From contig NZ_JBHOQV010000146.1 in the NCBI RefSeq assembly GCF_042408735.1, positions 1 through 64,000 of the forward strand: a stretch of DNA of 64,000 nucleotides. Direction: 5' to 3'. The notes beneath the pieces were generated by a model. The model was not told where the DNA came from. It saw only the letters and a list, made by a program, of their open reading frames with translations, and did not search any database. This DNA comes from Thermogemmatispora sp042408735. GTDB taxonomy: Bacteria; Chloroflexota; Ktedonobacteria; Ktedonobacterales; Ktedonobacteraceae. This document shows, piece by piece, positions 45,701-53,753 of the stretch; the stretch's first letter is position 1; every line of letters starts with the position of its first letter. Both the position numbers and the translations under genes were made by a program.

Positions 45701-45847
45701 GGGACGCTCTTCCCGACCTACGATGGCCATAGCCAGGCCGAGGCGGTCTTTCACCTGCTGCTGACCTGGTTCGCCCTGGCCCTCATGAGCGTCGTTCTGG
45801 CTCTGCTGATCGCCTACTTCCTCAAGCGCAAGGATGTGAGGCGCTAG
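42701..45847 (+). CDS. Triple-FHA ABC transporter (Rv1747-like architecture)
   Basis: 1048 residues. FHA1 (~10-95, LGREPSNDVVI and VSRQHARL), a Pro/Ala linker, FHA2 (~205-300, IGRDPSNDIVI, but AFHAQ in place of S-x2-H), FHA3 (~325-405, IGRHRDNMLVL, VSGHHARL, GSTNHVYVNG). Then an ABCG-type ATPase with Walker A GGSGAGKST (~450), signature LSGGQRKRVSIA (~552) and Walker B VFFLDEPTSGLD, and a C-terminal half with six membrane helices (~725-1040). FHA domains bind phosphothreonine, so activity is likely set by a Ser/Thr kinase. Mycobacterial Rv1747, with two FHA domains, exports PIM-type lipids. No kinase gene lies in the window. Confidence 0.92.
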   Translation: MDAVNSPPGLATLRFLTGPLAGTTVQIVKPVTTLGREPSNDVVISDPTVSRQHARLLYENGTWVIEKLSPQNTLSVNKQQVQRETIHDRDIIGLGSGTTFLFLVAAGQAGSGPNANAAQPSGGGGTTSPGSLQGQAQPAATPGAAPSPSGSVPPPPVGPVGAVPVGAVPAAGEGGTQRVDSELFKAQLAAAANAGVPQGVPSLEISSNVRREKLVYPLNKPIISIGRDPSNDIVIPEPIISAFHAQIVFDGNQPYIVHPHPARGRTLNGLLYRGQRIRGDEQFRKPLERGDIFRIGDEHGTLVTLAYNDGSGQVQEMLPEIHPVPLGAPVITIGRHRDNMLVLSHPQVSGHHARLERLADGSYRIVDLGSTNHVYVNGQRVGQRLLMPGDEIRIGPFRLIYTGTELTQHDESRSIRIDALHLKRYGTHHMLLLQDISLVIPPRKFVAVVGGSGAGKSTLMDALNGLRPAQEGLVLYNGQDYYKNLAAFSTQLGYVPQDDIVHRDLTVERVLYYAAKLRLPEDFTHEQIQKRIEEVLEDVEMTHRRHLLVSKLSGGQRKRVSIAMELLANPSVFFLDEPTSGLDPGLDRKMMLLLRRLADKGHTIILVTHATTNINVCDYICFLAPGGYLAYFGPPEDAKQFFGRSDFAEIYSLLEPTDENPSIPQQAAERFKQSADYQKYVAMPLSTGPAGRLNQPVAQTAAVKPPKRGNPWRQFWLLSFRYLELLKNDVGNLLILLLQAPVIGIILFFLAGHGTFDSSSIATCQTQPPPSGLPAIPITVPNGNKYDCQNVINALQTPQGQALLAQKGLSEDQALNYYIVPGSGGDAQKILFIMAFAAVMFGCINGAREIVKEAPIYRRERAVNLGIIPYMFSKIAVLGLLCLLQSLVLVIMVNLKAPFHQGIFLPVGLEIYITMALTSLAGLMLGLTISAIAPNNDRAMSFVPIVLIPQVIFSGIIFALNGPLMQFLGAFFAARWAMAALGSSIGLHGDKLGADGFSYHGTLFPTYDGHSQAEAVFHLLLTWFALALMSVVLALLIAYFLKRKDVRR

Positions 45848-46313
45848 CAGAAAGGAGAGAACGGCAGAGCTGAGTGAGGCAGACACACCGAAAGCCTCTG
45901 GTTGGGGCGACTCTCAGGTAAGCGAGGAAGATGAGACCTAGACGAAGAGGACAGCACAGGACGGGGGCCGGGACCGCGGCGCAAGCAGGCTCTCGCTCGC
46001 CCGCCGCTCCAACCCGTTGAAGCGGGCCAGAGTGCGGGACCGAAAGGAGAGAGGCTAACGCCGACTCGCCCACCCAGCCAACCCGGCTCCCGCCTCCCGC
46101 TGGCGCGCCTCCTCCTCTCCTTCCCCCTCCTACCAGGTCCGATCGAAGAAGGCTGCAATAGCAAGGAACTGTGAGGAACAGGGCCAGGATATCGGGCATA
46201 AAGGCGAAGAGGGGCGCATGGTACTTCTTGGCATCTTGCTTGATCGCACTTTTCACCTTATGTTATTGTAACAATGTTCTTATCCGGGTACACCCGGGCC
46301 AGTTCTGGGAACA
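45848..46313 (+). promoter_or_regulatory. Intergenic region with promoter for coaBC
   Basis: TTGCTT (46236-46241), 17-base spacer, TATGTT (46259-46264), 50 bases before coaBC. A small inverted repeat CCGGGT-ac-ACCCGG (46284-46297) lies in the leader. The first ~380 bases hold no supported gene. Confidence 0.5.
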
Positions 46314-47690
46314 ATGAGCGAGCAAGCGAGCGGACGGGCAAGAGGGAAAGTGTTACTCAACAGGCGTATTATCGTTGGCATTTGCGGGGGGATCGCCTGT
46401 TACAAGGCTGCTGATCTCGTGAGCAAGTTGCAGCAGGCGGGAGCGCTCGTCGATGTGATCATGACGAAGCGCGCCGAAGAGTTTGTCCGTCCCTTGACCT
46501 TTGCTGCTCTCAGTCATCGGCCCGTCTATAGCGATCTATGGCAGGCGGCAGAGCATGCCGCCGAGTTGCACATTGAGCTGGCGCGCGCTGCCGAGCTGTT
46601 GGTGGTGGTGCCGGCGACGGCTAACACGCTGGCGAAGCTGGCTCATGGAATCGCCGATAATTTGCTGACGGCGGTGGCCCTGGCAACGCGGGCCCCGCTC
46701 TTATTGGCTCCGGCAATGGACGCCGAGATGTATGAGCATCCGGCGACCCAGGCGAATCTGGCCCTGCTGCGCGAGCGCGGGGCCCACGTGGTCCCGCCCG
46801 AGGTGGGGCACCTGGCTTCTGGGGCAGTCGGCCCCGGACGCCTGCCGGAAACGCCGGTCCTGCTGGGGGCTGTGCGCTGGCTGCTGGGTCGCTCTGGCGA
46901 CCTGGCTGGTCGGCGTGTTGTCGTAACTGCCGGCGGAACACGTGAGCCGCTGGACCCGGTCCGCTTCCTGGGAAATCGCTCCTCGGGGAAGATGGGCTTC
47001 GCCCTGGCTGCCGAGGCTCTGGCCCGTGGCGCCCAGGTGCGGCTGATCTCTGCCCCTACGGCTCTGACTCCTCCCTACGGGGCGGAGTTCGAGGAGGTGG
47101 AGACCACCCTCCAGATGCTGGAGGCTGTGCGCCGGGCCGTGGCTGCCGCCGATGTGCTGGTGATGAATGCAGCGGTGGCCGATTTCCGTCCCGTTGCCCC
47201 AGCGTCGCGCAAGATCAAAAAGGAGGAGCTTGGCGCCGGCGAGGGCTTGCCTGCCCATGCCCAGGCTCAGGCGGAGGGGGAGGGAGAGCTGACCCTGCGT
47301 CTGGTGCGCAATCCCGATATCCTGCAGGAACTCGCGCACCTGCCTCTGTCGGCTCACGCCTCGGCCTCGCCAGCATCGGCAGAGGGTGCTGGCTCGCCGC
47401 CCTCACGCTCGCCGGAAATGCCTGCTCGCCCACGCCGCCTGATCCGCGTTGGCTTTGCCGCCGAGACCCATGATGTGCTCTCCTACGCCCGCCAGAAGCT
47501 GGCGCAGAAGGGCCTGGATCTCCTGGTCGCCAACGATGTGACTCGCCCCGATAGTGGCTTCGGCTCCGATACAAATAAGGTCTATATCTTCCACGCCGAT
47601 GGCGGCTTGGAGGAGCTGCCGGTCATGCCGAAGGAGGAGGTCGCGGCTGCCATCTGGGATCGGATCGTCCCCCTGCTGGGGACGAACTAA
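46314..47690 (+). CDS. coaBC: Bifunctional phosphopantothenoylcysteine synthetase/decarboxylase
   Basis: 458 residues. CoaC half (~18-190): flavin-binding GICGGIACYKA, catalytic His H86 (ELHIELARAA), VVPATANT and PAMDAEMY (PAMN in many homologues). CoaB half (~200-458): VVVTAGGTREPLDPVRFLGN, SSGKMG, KIKKEE and GFAAETHD. Together they make 4'-phosphopantetheine in coenzyme A synthesis. An insertion of about 60 residues, partly low-complexity (AHASASPASAEG), sits between the KIKK segment and GFAAET in CoaB. ATG at 46314 has a weak GGGA-type site. Confidence 0.95.
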   Translation: MSEQASGRARGKVLLNRRIIVGICGGIACYKAADLVSKLQQAGALVDVIMTKRAEEFVRPLTFAALSHRPVYSDLWQAAEHAAELHIELARAAELLVVVPATANTLAKLAHGIADNLLTAVALATRAPLLLAPAMDAEMYEHPATQANLALLRERGAHVVPPEVGHLASGAVGPGRLPETPVLLGAVRWLLGRSGDLAGRRVVVTAGGTREPLDPVRFLGNRSSGKMGFALAAEALARGAQVRLISAPTALTPPYGAEFEEVETTLQMLEAVRRAVAAADVLVMNAAVADFRPVAPASRKIKKEELGAGEGLPAHAQAQAEGEGELTLRLVRNPDILQELAHLPLSAHASASPASAEGAGSPPSRSPEMPARPRRLIRVGFAAETHDVLSYARQKLAQKGLDLLVANDVTRPDSGFGSDTNKVYIFHADGGLEELPVMPKEEVAAAIWDRIVPLLGTN

Positions 47691-47725
47691 GTTGGGAGGA
47701 CGTGGCTTTGTGATGGGTGCTTTTC

Positions 47726-47734
47726 TGTTAGAAT
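47726..47734 (+). promoter_or_regulatory. Extended -10 before the small coiled-coil gene
   Basis: TGT-TAGAAT, an extended -10, 36 bases before the ATG at 47770. Confidence 0.35.
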
Positions 47735-47769
47735 TGTTGGGTACACGGAGTACGCAGGAGGAGTCCGCT

Positions 47770-48150
47770 ATGGAACGCAGTGCTAGTGCTGGTTTCGAAG
47801 GAATCGCCCAGCTGCTGCTGGAGCAGAAGAAGTTGATGGAGGCCCTGGAGGCCGAGAACCGCGAGCTGCGCCGCCAGCTCGCCGACCTGCGCCGCGGCGT
47901 CGGCATCGCTGTGGTGATCGAGGGAAAGACCATTCAGTTGGCTACCGATCAGCCAATGGCTCAATCGCAGGCCGCTCTGCAAAGCTTGCAGAATCTCCAA
48001 AGCGCTCCGGTGACGCCGAGCGCTGCTCAGAATCCCGCTTACCCTTCGCAGCCAATGCGCCAAACCGGTAGCCAGCAGTCGGTGAACCTCAATGAGAAGC
48101 GGGAGAACGGCAATAATCGCAGCCCGCTCGCTGATAGCTTTGTTCTCTAG
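47770..48150 (+). CDS. Small coiled-coil protein of unknown function
   Basis: 126 residues. The N-terminal third forms a predicted coiled coil (LLLEQKKLMEALEAENRELRR), followed by VGIAVVIEGKTIQLA, which looks like a short beta hairpin, and a Gln/Ser/Ala-rich disordered tail. No family recognised. The gene has its own AGGAGGAG site eight bases before the ATG and a possible extended -10, so it is likely expressed. It follows coaBC by 79 bases. Confidence 0.7.
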   Translation: MERSASAGFEGIAQLLLEQKKLMEALEAENRELRRQLADLRRGVGIAVVIEGKTIQLATDQPMAQSQAALQSLQNLQSAPVTPSAAQNPAYPSQPMRQTGSQQSVNLNEKRENGNNRSPLADSFVL

Positions 48151-49176
48151 CTTGCCCGCTTCGATGACCTGGCCCGATTGCCCACTCGCTGGCACTCGAC
48201 GAGCTGGCCGATGAGTGGCCGGCGCCGCGCTCGTGGGTCGGTGGCAGGCTGTCAGGAGAACAGCGCTGCATGCTGCCCGCCTGCCTGTCTATCTACCTTG
48301 CCCGATTGCACGCCTTTGTTGCTCTTGCTCCGGCTGGCATCAGGCATGTCGCCGGGCGTTGCTGAAGAAGCGGTCGCTGGCGGAGACCCTCAGCGGCTCC
48401 CGAGAGCGAAGGTTCTGTAGGCGGTTCGTTTGCTCTGTCCCGCGTTGCACTGGCCCGCGGTTGAGGGTCTCTTTGCCTTTAGTTCGACGGTATGAGCCAG
48501 GTTTGGCTTGGCTTGGCTCTCATCGGCACGCCTTCTTTGCTGAGTGCGTGGCGCTGTGCTCTGAGCCGCCGCGCTGACCTCAGCCTTCCGATTGTCTGTT
48601 ACGCTCTGGCATTGTGTGCGACTCTGACTCTGCCCTACTCTGATGGAGCAGATGGCTGGTCTGGAGAAAAGGGGAGGATCTCTTGCCCGTCAGGCGGGCG
48701 CGATCTCTCCTCTCCCTCCTCCTCTGAGCCAGCCTGGTCCTGAACTTTCCCTTCCTGTCTCGCTCCCCAGGCTCTCGTAGCTGCGTTCACAGCCTGGCCT
48801 GTCCCCAAGGTGGAACCAGACCAGACGATTGGCCTTCTCCGTCAGGCAGTAAGAGGACAGAACAGGTAACGCAACCTGGCAACGCGCTCTGGAGTCCCGG
48901 GCTTTCCCTGCGTTTATATTTTTCAGAGGGGAGCCGGCCATTTTTGCTTTCCTGTCGTGGCTCTCTCTGCTTCCCTGGCCGGAGGAAAGGAGCCGGATCC
49001 ATGCGGAAGCGAGGGTGCAGGGCAAGCGATCGCCATCTCTGTGCTGCTGTTTGAAAGTTGCGAGAGGCCAGGCGGGAGCGGTTCTGCTCCCTGATGTGAT
49101 GCTTGCTGCTCTGGCAGGTGTGGCTGGCGCCTCGCCTGGCCTATGTGAACCTACCACCACCAGGGAGGTTTTGATA
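48151..49176. other. About 1 kb without a supported gene
   Basis: Several short open frames exist but overlap in different registers and lack ribosome-binding sites. An 83-codon frame at 48492-48743 encodes some hydrophobic residues without a clear site. A nested hairpin lies at 48673-48705 (GCCCG-tcagg-CGGGC inside GAGGATCTC/GATCTCTCC). A non-coding RNA here cannot be excluded. Confidence 0.4.
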
Positions 49177-50163
49177 ATGATCTGTCCCCGTTGTCAGAGT
49201 CAAGTCGCCGATGGGGTGCGCTTCTGTGGTACCTGTGGAATGCCACTGCAGCCGCTGGGAAGAACACCTGCGCCGCCCGCGTCCTCGTTGCCGCCGGGCA
49301 GCGACCCCTACAGTGCTCCTGCAGGGGGCTATGTGCCCCCCAATCAGTACGAGGAGTATGGCAGCAGCCCCTTTGGCAACGCCGTTCCCCGGGCAGAGTT
49401 GCATAATCCGCGTGGCCCTCTGCAGGTAGCTGATATGACCATCTCCATTGAGGGCGAGCTGGTGCCGGTAGTCGATATTATGCTTGGCAGTCAGATGCCT
49501 ATCTACTTTGAGCACCATATTTTGCTCTGGAAGCATCCTGGAGTCCAGATCGGCTTCAAGTCTCTTAGAGGGGCGGCCCGTCGTTTCTTCGCCGGCCTGC
49601 AGATTTTTTTAACCGAGGCTTATGGGCCAGGCAATATTGCCTTCTCCCGGGACTCGGTGGGCCAGATCGTTGCGCTGCGCCTCCAGCCTGGTCAGACCGT
49701 GGAGGTGCGCGAGCACCAGTTTCTGGTGGCGACCGGCAACGTCGACTATGACTTTACCTTTGTCCAGGGAATTGCCAACATTCTCTTCAGTCGTACCGGC
49801 TTCTTTATTGATCGCTTTACTGCCGTTGGCAGCGAGGGGATCGTCTTGCTGCATGGCTACGGCAATGTCTTCGAGAAGGTACTGGCGCCGGGCGAGGCCC
49901 TGGATATTGAGCCGGGGGCCTGGCTCTGGAAAGATCCTTCGGTCCAGATGACGGTGACCACCGTGGCCGGCTCGCAGCGCGGTGGCGGCATTCTGGGAGC
50001 CATCGGCGGTTTTTTGGCGGGCGCCTCGATCACCCTGAATCGCTTCATCGGCCCGGGACGAATAGGGATCCAGTCCATGACGTACCACCCACCGCAGTAC
50101 GAGGGCGCGCCCCAGGCCGGAGGAACCAGCAACTTCGGAGGACTGGGCGACCTCTTCAGCTAG
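49177..50163 (+). CDS. AIM24-family protein with N-terminal zinc ribbon
   Basis: 328 residues. A four-cysteine zinc ribbon opens the protein (CPRC ... FCGTCG, residues 3-21), then a Pro/Gly/Tyr-rich linker, then an AIM24 (TerB-linked beta-sandwich) domain from ~80: MLGSQMPIYFEHHILLW, LQPGQTVEVREHQFLVA, GIVLLHGYGNVFEKVLAPGEALDIEPGAW (shortened here). The family includes mitochondrial Aim24 and many bacterial proteins without an assigned biochemical role. ATG 49177 follows AGGGAGG at nine bases; the 54 codons upstream lack family similarity. It is convergent with the MEDS gene. Confidence 0.88.
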   Translation: MICPRCQSQVADGVRFCGTCGMPLQPLGRTPAPPASSLPPGSDPYSAPAGGYVPPNQYEEYGSSPFGNAVPRAELHNPRGPLQVADMTISIEGELVPVVDIMLGSQMPIYFEHHILLWKHPGVQIGFKSLRGAARRFFAGLQIFLTEAYGPGNIAFSRDSVGQIVALRLQPGQTVEVREHQFLVATGNVDYDFTFVQGIANILFSRTGFFIDRFTAVGSEGIVLLHGYGNVFEKVLAPGEALDIEPGAWLWKDPSVQMTVTTVAGSQRGGGILGAIGGFLAGASITLNRFIGPGRIGIQSMTYHPPQYEGAPQAGGTSNFGGLGDLFS

Positions 50164-50475
50164 TCCATCGACAGCAAGCCTGCGATGCCCTGTGGCCAGG
50201 CAAATCACGGGGAAAGGAATGCAAGGACCGGTTAGCTCGCTCAACCCGGCCGAGCGAGCGAGTTGCGCACGTGGGGCGAGCGGGCTGTGCGGAGGGATGC
50301 GGGGCAGGAGGGGAGAAGACAGGCAAAGCAAGGCCAGCCAATCCGCCGGCCACGCGCCTCTCCTGCCTGCTCGGGGCCGGGCAGCCTCCTCCCTGGTCCA
50401 GTCCCTCTCACTGGCCAGCGTGCAGCCTCCTGCTGGCTCTGGCTGCACTGCCGCACTGCGCTCCGCTTTCGAAGG
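50164..50475. other. Convergent intergenic region with a hairpin
   Basis: GCTCGCTC (50235-50242) and GAGCGAGC (50252-50259) are perfect arms with a nine-base loop, about 75 bases after the AIM24 stop. No T-tract. Nothing else is supported. Confidence 0.4.
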
Positions 50476-51129
50476 CTAGGAGCCAGCCCGTCCCTGGTCC
50501 TTATCACGGCTCATGCGCAGCACCTTGAGCATGTACTGCTCCGAGTTGAGGTAGTAAGGATTGCGTTTGATATATTTCCCAACCACGGAGATAGGGTGCA
50601 GCTTAAGCAGCTCGGCCACCAGGCCGGGCATCAGCTTGCTATGGTCATAGTGCATCAGGGCGATGATGGGCGCATTCTGGAAGGTGAAAACGGCATCGGA
50701 GGCAGCTTCGTATTTAAGAATCTGCTCCGGCGTTGCCACGTCGCTGGTCAGCCAGGTCATATCGATAGAGATGCGGACAGCCTTCCAGCCTTCACGCAGC
50801 GCCTGAGCGATGAAAGTCTGATGGGAGGAGAGCAGGAAATAGGGATCGAAGCGGGAGCCATTGGCGAGAAAGCTCTCCCGCTCCTCGTGCAAGACCAGCT
50901 GTCCGCTGGCGAGCGCGGCATTGACATCGACGTTCAGTTTTGCTAATTCCTCTCGCAGCTCCTCAACCTGGGCGGGTGCGGCGGCGAAAAGGCACTTTTC
51001 CGAGGCCGCCAGGCCGACTCGGAGGAGGCGCGCCGTCACGCCTGGAATCTCGGTCACCTTGCTGTAGAGCTGGCAAATGTGCGAGCCGGGAGGAATGCGC
51101 TCAGATTTGCCCTCGACACTAAGATCCAT
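50476..51129 (-). CDS. Stand-alone MEDS (DcmR-type sensory) domain protein
   Basis: 217 residues covering little beyond one MEDS domain. IPPGSHICQLY at the start, LLRVGLAASEKCLFAA, WKAVRISIDMTW and FQNAPIIALMHYDHSKL match the pattern of MEDS domains found in DcmR and in some kinases and methanogen regulators, where they sense small molecules. No DNA-binding or kinase domain is attached, so it probably works with a partner. ATG 51129 follows GGAGGTAGGT. It is the third gene of a unit with a small membrane protein (45 bases upstream) and a NUDIX protein. Confidence 0.75.
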   Translation of the reverse strand: MDLSVEGKSERIPPGSHICQLYSKVTEIPGVTARLLRVGLAASEKCLFAAAPAQVEELREELAKLNVDVNAALASGQLVLHEERESFLANGSRFDPYFLLSSHQTFIAQALREGWKAVRISIDMTWLTSDVATPEQILKYEAASDAVFTFQNAPIIALMHYDHSKLMPGLVAELLKLHPISVVGKYIKRNPYYLNSEQYMLKVLRMSRDKDQGRAGS

Positions 51130-51174
51130 ACCTACCTCCACGGTCTTCTTCTTGTTGCTGTTGTTATTGATTGA

Positions 51175-51525
51175 TTACGATTCTGCGTCTTCTGTCCGGC
51201 GCCTCTGGCTTAGGCGAGCCAGCCGCTCCTGGCGGAGGCGAGCGGCTCGGTTGTTGGTGGCGATGACGACCAGGCTTAGGAGGCCAAAGACCATCACGCC
51301 TGAGAAGAAGGTAATGAGTACGAGTAGAACGATGCGCTGCGGAGAGAAACCGAGGAGCAGGGACAGGACGAGCGTCAGCAGCGTCATGGACACGGGGACA
51401 ACCAGTGTCCAGGCGATGATGATGCGCAGGCTCTGTTTGATCGTCAGCGCCTCTCCGCCGCTGTAGGGGAAGAAGACCCGCCGAAACAGGGAATAGCGCG
51501 TGCGCTCTTCGTGTTGCTGTTGCAT
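51175..51525 (-). CDS. Small two-helix membrane protein
   Basis: 116 residues. A polar N-terminus is followed by two membrane helices (~42-62 and ~70-95), then a basic C-terminal tail rich in Arg (RAARLRQERLARLSQRRR). No family recognised; the size and shape suit a membrane adaptor or regulator. ATG 51525 lies only four bases after the stop of the NUDIX gene and has a weak site of its own, so translation is probably coupled. Confidence 0.7.
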   Translation of the reverse strand: MQQQHEERTRYSLFRRVFFPYSGGEALTIKQSLRIIIAWTLVVPVSMTLLTLVLSLLLGFSPQRIVLLVLITFFSGVMVFGLLSLVVIATNNRAARLRQERLARLSQRRRTEDAES

Positions 51526-51529
51526 AGGG

Positions 51530-52150
51530 CTAACAAGATCCTTCCTGCCGATGCCGCTGTTGTAGCCAGCGCTGCAAGATGGCCTCCGCCTGATAGAGGA
51601 TATTGACCTCATTCTGATACGTCAGGAGGCGGCAGGCCTCGCCCAGGGAGAACCAGCCCACGCGGTCATACTCGTGATCGTGCAGCGCGATGTCGCCGCC
51701 GATGGCTTCCAGCAGGAAGTGACGCACCTGCTTATGGTAACGAATGTGGTCGCGCACGAAGCGGTAAGAGATCGTGCCAATGTAGGCGATCAGGCGCACC
51801 TGCAGGCCCGTTTCCTCCTGCACCTCGCGTAAGGCCACCTGCTCGATCGTCTCACCGGCGTGCGGTGTTCCCTTGGGAAGCACCCAGATGCCTGGATGGC
51901 TGCGGCCTACCAGGGCCACCTCGATGCTCATCCCGTCGCTCCCAGGCAATCCCCGCGCATTGCGCAGCGCTTTCCCCTGAACGGATCGCTGTCTGGCGTA
52001 GTGTTGCTGTTGTTGCTGCTGCCTTTGGATCACCGGGGCGGGGGCTGGAACCAGGCGGAAGACAACGCCTCCGGCTGAGTACGCGCGCAGTGTACGATAG
52101 GGCTGATAGCGCTCCCAGCCCCGGGCCGTTTCCTCTTTATGCCATCGCAA
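51530..52150 (-). CDS. NUDIX hydrolase
   Basis: 206 residues from the proposed TTG start. The Nudix box is complete: G-x5-E-x7-REVQEETG (GTPHAGETIE to REVQEETGL), preceded by WVLPKG. The domain removes nucleoside diphosphate-linked groups; an insertion with a Gln run (QRQQQQQQ) sits between the first strands. The start is inferred from a strong AAGGAGGAG (plus 52161-52169), ten bases upstream of TTG 52150; a GTG at 52213 is also open but has no site. First gene of a three-gene unit with the small membrane protein and MEDS protein, driven by the promoter at 52355-52383. Confidence 0.82.
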   Translation of the reverse strand: MRWHKEETARGWERYQPYRTLRAYSAGGVVFRLVPAPAPVIQRQQQQQQHYARQRSVQGKALRNARGLPGSDGMSIEVALVGRSHPGIWVLPKGTPHAGETIEQVALREVQEETGLQVRLIAYIGTISYRFVRDHIRYHKQVRHFLLEAIGGDIALHDHEYDRVGWFSLGEACRLLTYQNEVNILYQAEAILQRWLQQRHRQEGSC

Positions 52151-52354
52151 CTTCGCCCCACTCCTCCTTACTACTAGTGCTGCTGCTGACCGTCGCCTCT
52201 CTTCTCGTTTCACTGATCAGCCAGCCAACAACAAACAAAAGAATTGGGCGCGACCTGAGAGAGTCGCGCCGCGTACTGATACCTGCCAGAGCGTTGACGC
52301 AGCGCGAAACCTCTTCCTGTGCAGGGAACAGGTTGCGCCGCTCCTTATCGTGGC

Positions 52355-52383
52355 AGTATAGCGAATGCCTTGACATGTGTCAA
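52355..52383 (-). promoter_or_regulatory. Promoter with palindromic -35 for the NUDIX-membrane-MEDS operon
   Basis: Minus-strand consensus TTGACA (plus 52378-52383), 17-base spacer, TATACT (plus 52355-52360). The -35 is half of a perfect inverted repeat TTGACA-ca-TGTCAA on the minus strand (plus 52370-52383), a likely operator. The -35 overlaps the last codons of the UroD-like gene. Confidence 0.75.
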
Positions 52384-53381
52384 GACAGCATACGTCGGAC
52401 AGCCTCCAGATTTCTGGGAGGGGCATCGGGGGGGACAGCGCAGCCTGGGGCCAGAATGAACTGCTCGCCGCCGGTCAGCTCCAGCGCTTTCTGCACCTCC
52501 TCCTGCACCTGGTCTGGGGTACCGGTGCGCAGCACGGTCTTTTCGCTGATGCCGCCCATCACCGCTTTGCCCGAGCGGCGTTTCCCCTCACGCAGGTCGG
52601 GGTTCCCTTCCAGGGTGGCGGCCCAGCTAATGGCATGGACGGGATAGTTCGCCAGCAAGTCAAAGTAGATGTGGGAGCCGCAATTGTGCAGGATCGTGAA
52701 CTTACTGCGCCCCTTGATAGCATCCAGGAACTCCAGGTCGTACTGTTCGCCGAACTCGCGGTACTGGTCCTGGGTGAGCAGGCCCTCGCGGGCCCAACCA
52801 TTTGTCGCATAGAAGATGCCGCTGGCCCCCTCTTCCATGCAGGCGATGGCGAAGGTGGTAAAGGTTTCCAGAATGGTACGCAGTCCGGTATGGAGGGCCT
52901 TGCGATCCTCGCGCATGCTGTGCAATACTGCCTCGGTGCTGTTGCCAGCCAGGTACCTGGCCACGCCCAGAGGGCAGAAAATCGTTTGTACAAAGTAGGC
53001 ATCGTTCCCAAGATGGTACTTGATGAGCTGCAAGGCTCGTAGCTGCTCGGCCAAGGCTCCCTGGGTCGGCTCCAGTGGGCGCAGCCGCTTCCAGTCCGCG
53101 GTGCTCTTGATAGGGGTATCCTCGAAGACCGGCGGCTTGTATTTATCGCCGGAGGGGCGCACGCGGACGTTCCAGCCCTCGACGTGGTAGGAGGCACGAG
53201 GGTTGACTTTCAGGAAGTCCCAGTCATAGCGCGTGAAGTTCTCGATCATCGCTTCCACAAACGTCTGCACGTTCCACTCGCGCTCGTAGTCGTGGCCCCA
53301 CATGCTCACTGGCACGCGATCGACCGGTTTACCGCGCAAGGCGGCCTCAACACGTTCCTTCTTGTTCAAGGTCTTTCCCAT
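52380..53381 (-). CDS. UroD-family protein, zinc methyltransferase type
   Basis: 333 residues. The uroporphyrinogen decarboxylase superfamily fold is recognised from RVPVSMWGH, FLKVNPRA, ILHNCGSH and the C-terminal FILAPGCAVPPDAP. An H-x-C pair (H232, C234) and a distant cysteine (C314) form the zinc site of the MtaA/MtbA/CmuA methyltransferase branch, which binds thiols and moves methyl groups via cobamides. HemE lacks this site, so this is more likely a methyltransferase than the haem enzyme. No corrinoid protein gene is adjacent. The start ATG 53381 follows AGAGGGG closely; MGKTLNKKERVEAALRG is a normal family beginning. Confidence 0.82.
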   Translation of the reverse strand: MGKTLNKKERVEAALRGKPVDRVPVSMWGHDYEREWNVQTFVEAMIENFTRYDWDFLKVNPRASYHVEGWNVRVRPSGDKYKPPVFEDTPIKSTADWKRLRPLEPTQGALAEQLRALQLIKYHLGNDAYFVQTIFCPLGVARYLAGNSTEAVLHSMREDRKALHTGLRTILETFTTFAIACMEEGASGIFYATNGWAREGLLTQDQYREFGEQYDLEFLDAIKGRSKFTILHNCGSHIYFDLLANYPVHAISWAATLEGNPDLREGKRRSGKAVMGGISEKTVLRTGTPDQVQEEVQKALELTGGEQFILAPGCAVPPDAPPRNLEAVRRMLS

Positions 53382-53753
53382 CCCCTCTAGACGAGATCAC
53401 TAACTGGACACAAACCAAGTCTACAGCTGTTCCGGGTAGGCAGCCCACGAGCCGCTGCCCACTCGGTCAGATCCGATTCATCGTCAGAAGAAGGCGCCAG
53501 AGACAGGACAACCAGGCCTCCGCTGGCGAGTGGCGAGGCCCGCGGCTCGCCTGGGAAGGGTGGCACCGGCTAGCTGACTGGTCGGTTCGTTAATCGACTG
53601 GCTGATCGCTCGGTCAGGGCAAGGGTCGTTCCTCGCCGGGCTGATCCGTTGCGCCTCTTCTTGTCCCCTCCTGCCAGGGTAGGACTGTGGCCGCGGTGAC
53701 CGGGCAGGCCGGGACTTGCGGACGCTTGGTGGTAACGGGACCAGCCGCCGCGC
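53382..53753. other. Intergenic region, 372 bases, no supported gene
   Basis: It lies between two minus-strand genes. Short repeated words (ctggtcgg, ctcggtcag) occur near 53570-53620. No clear promoter hexamers or hairpin with T-tract were found. Confidence 0.4.

Noticed and set aside
48492..48743. 83-codon frame with hydrophobic residues in the 1 kb gap
   Set aside because: No Shine-Dalgarno, no promoter, and the second half is low-complexity.
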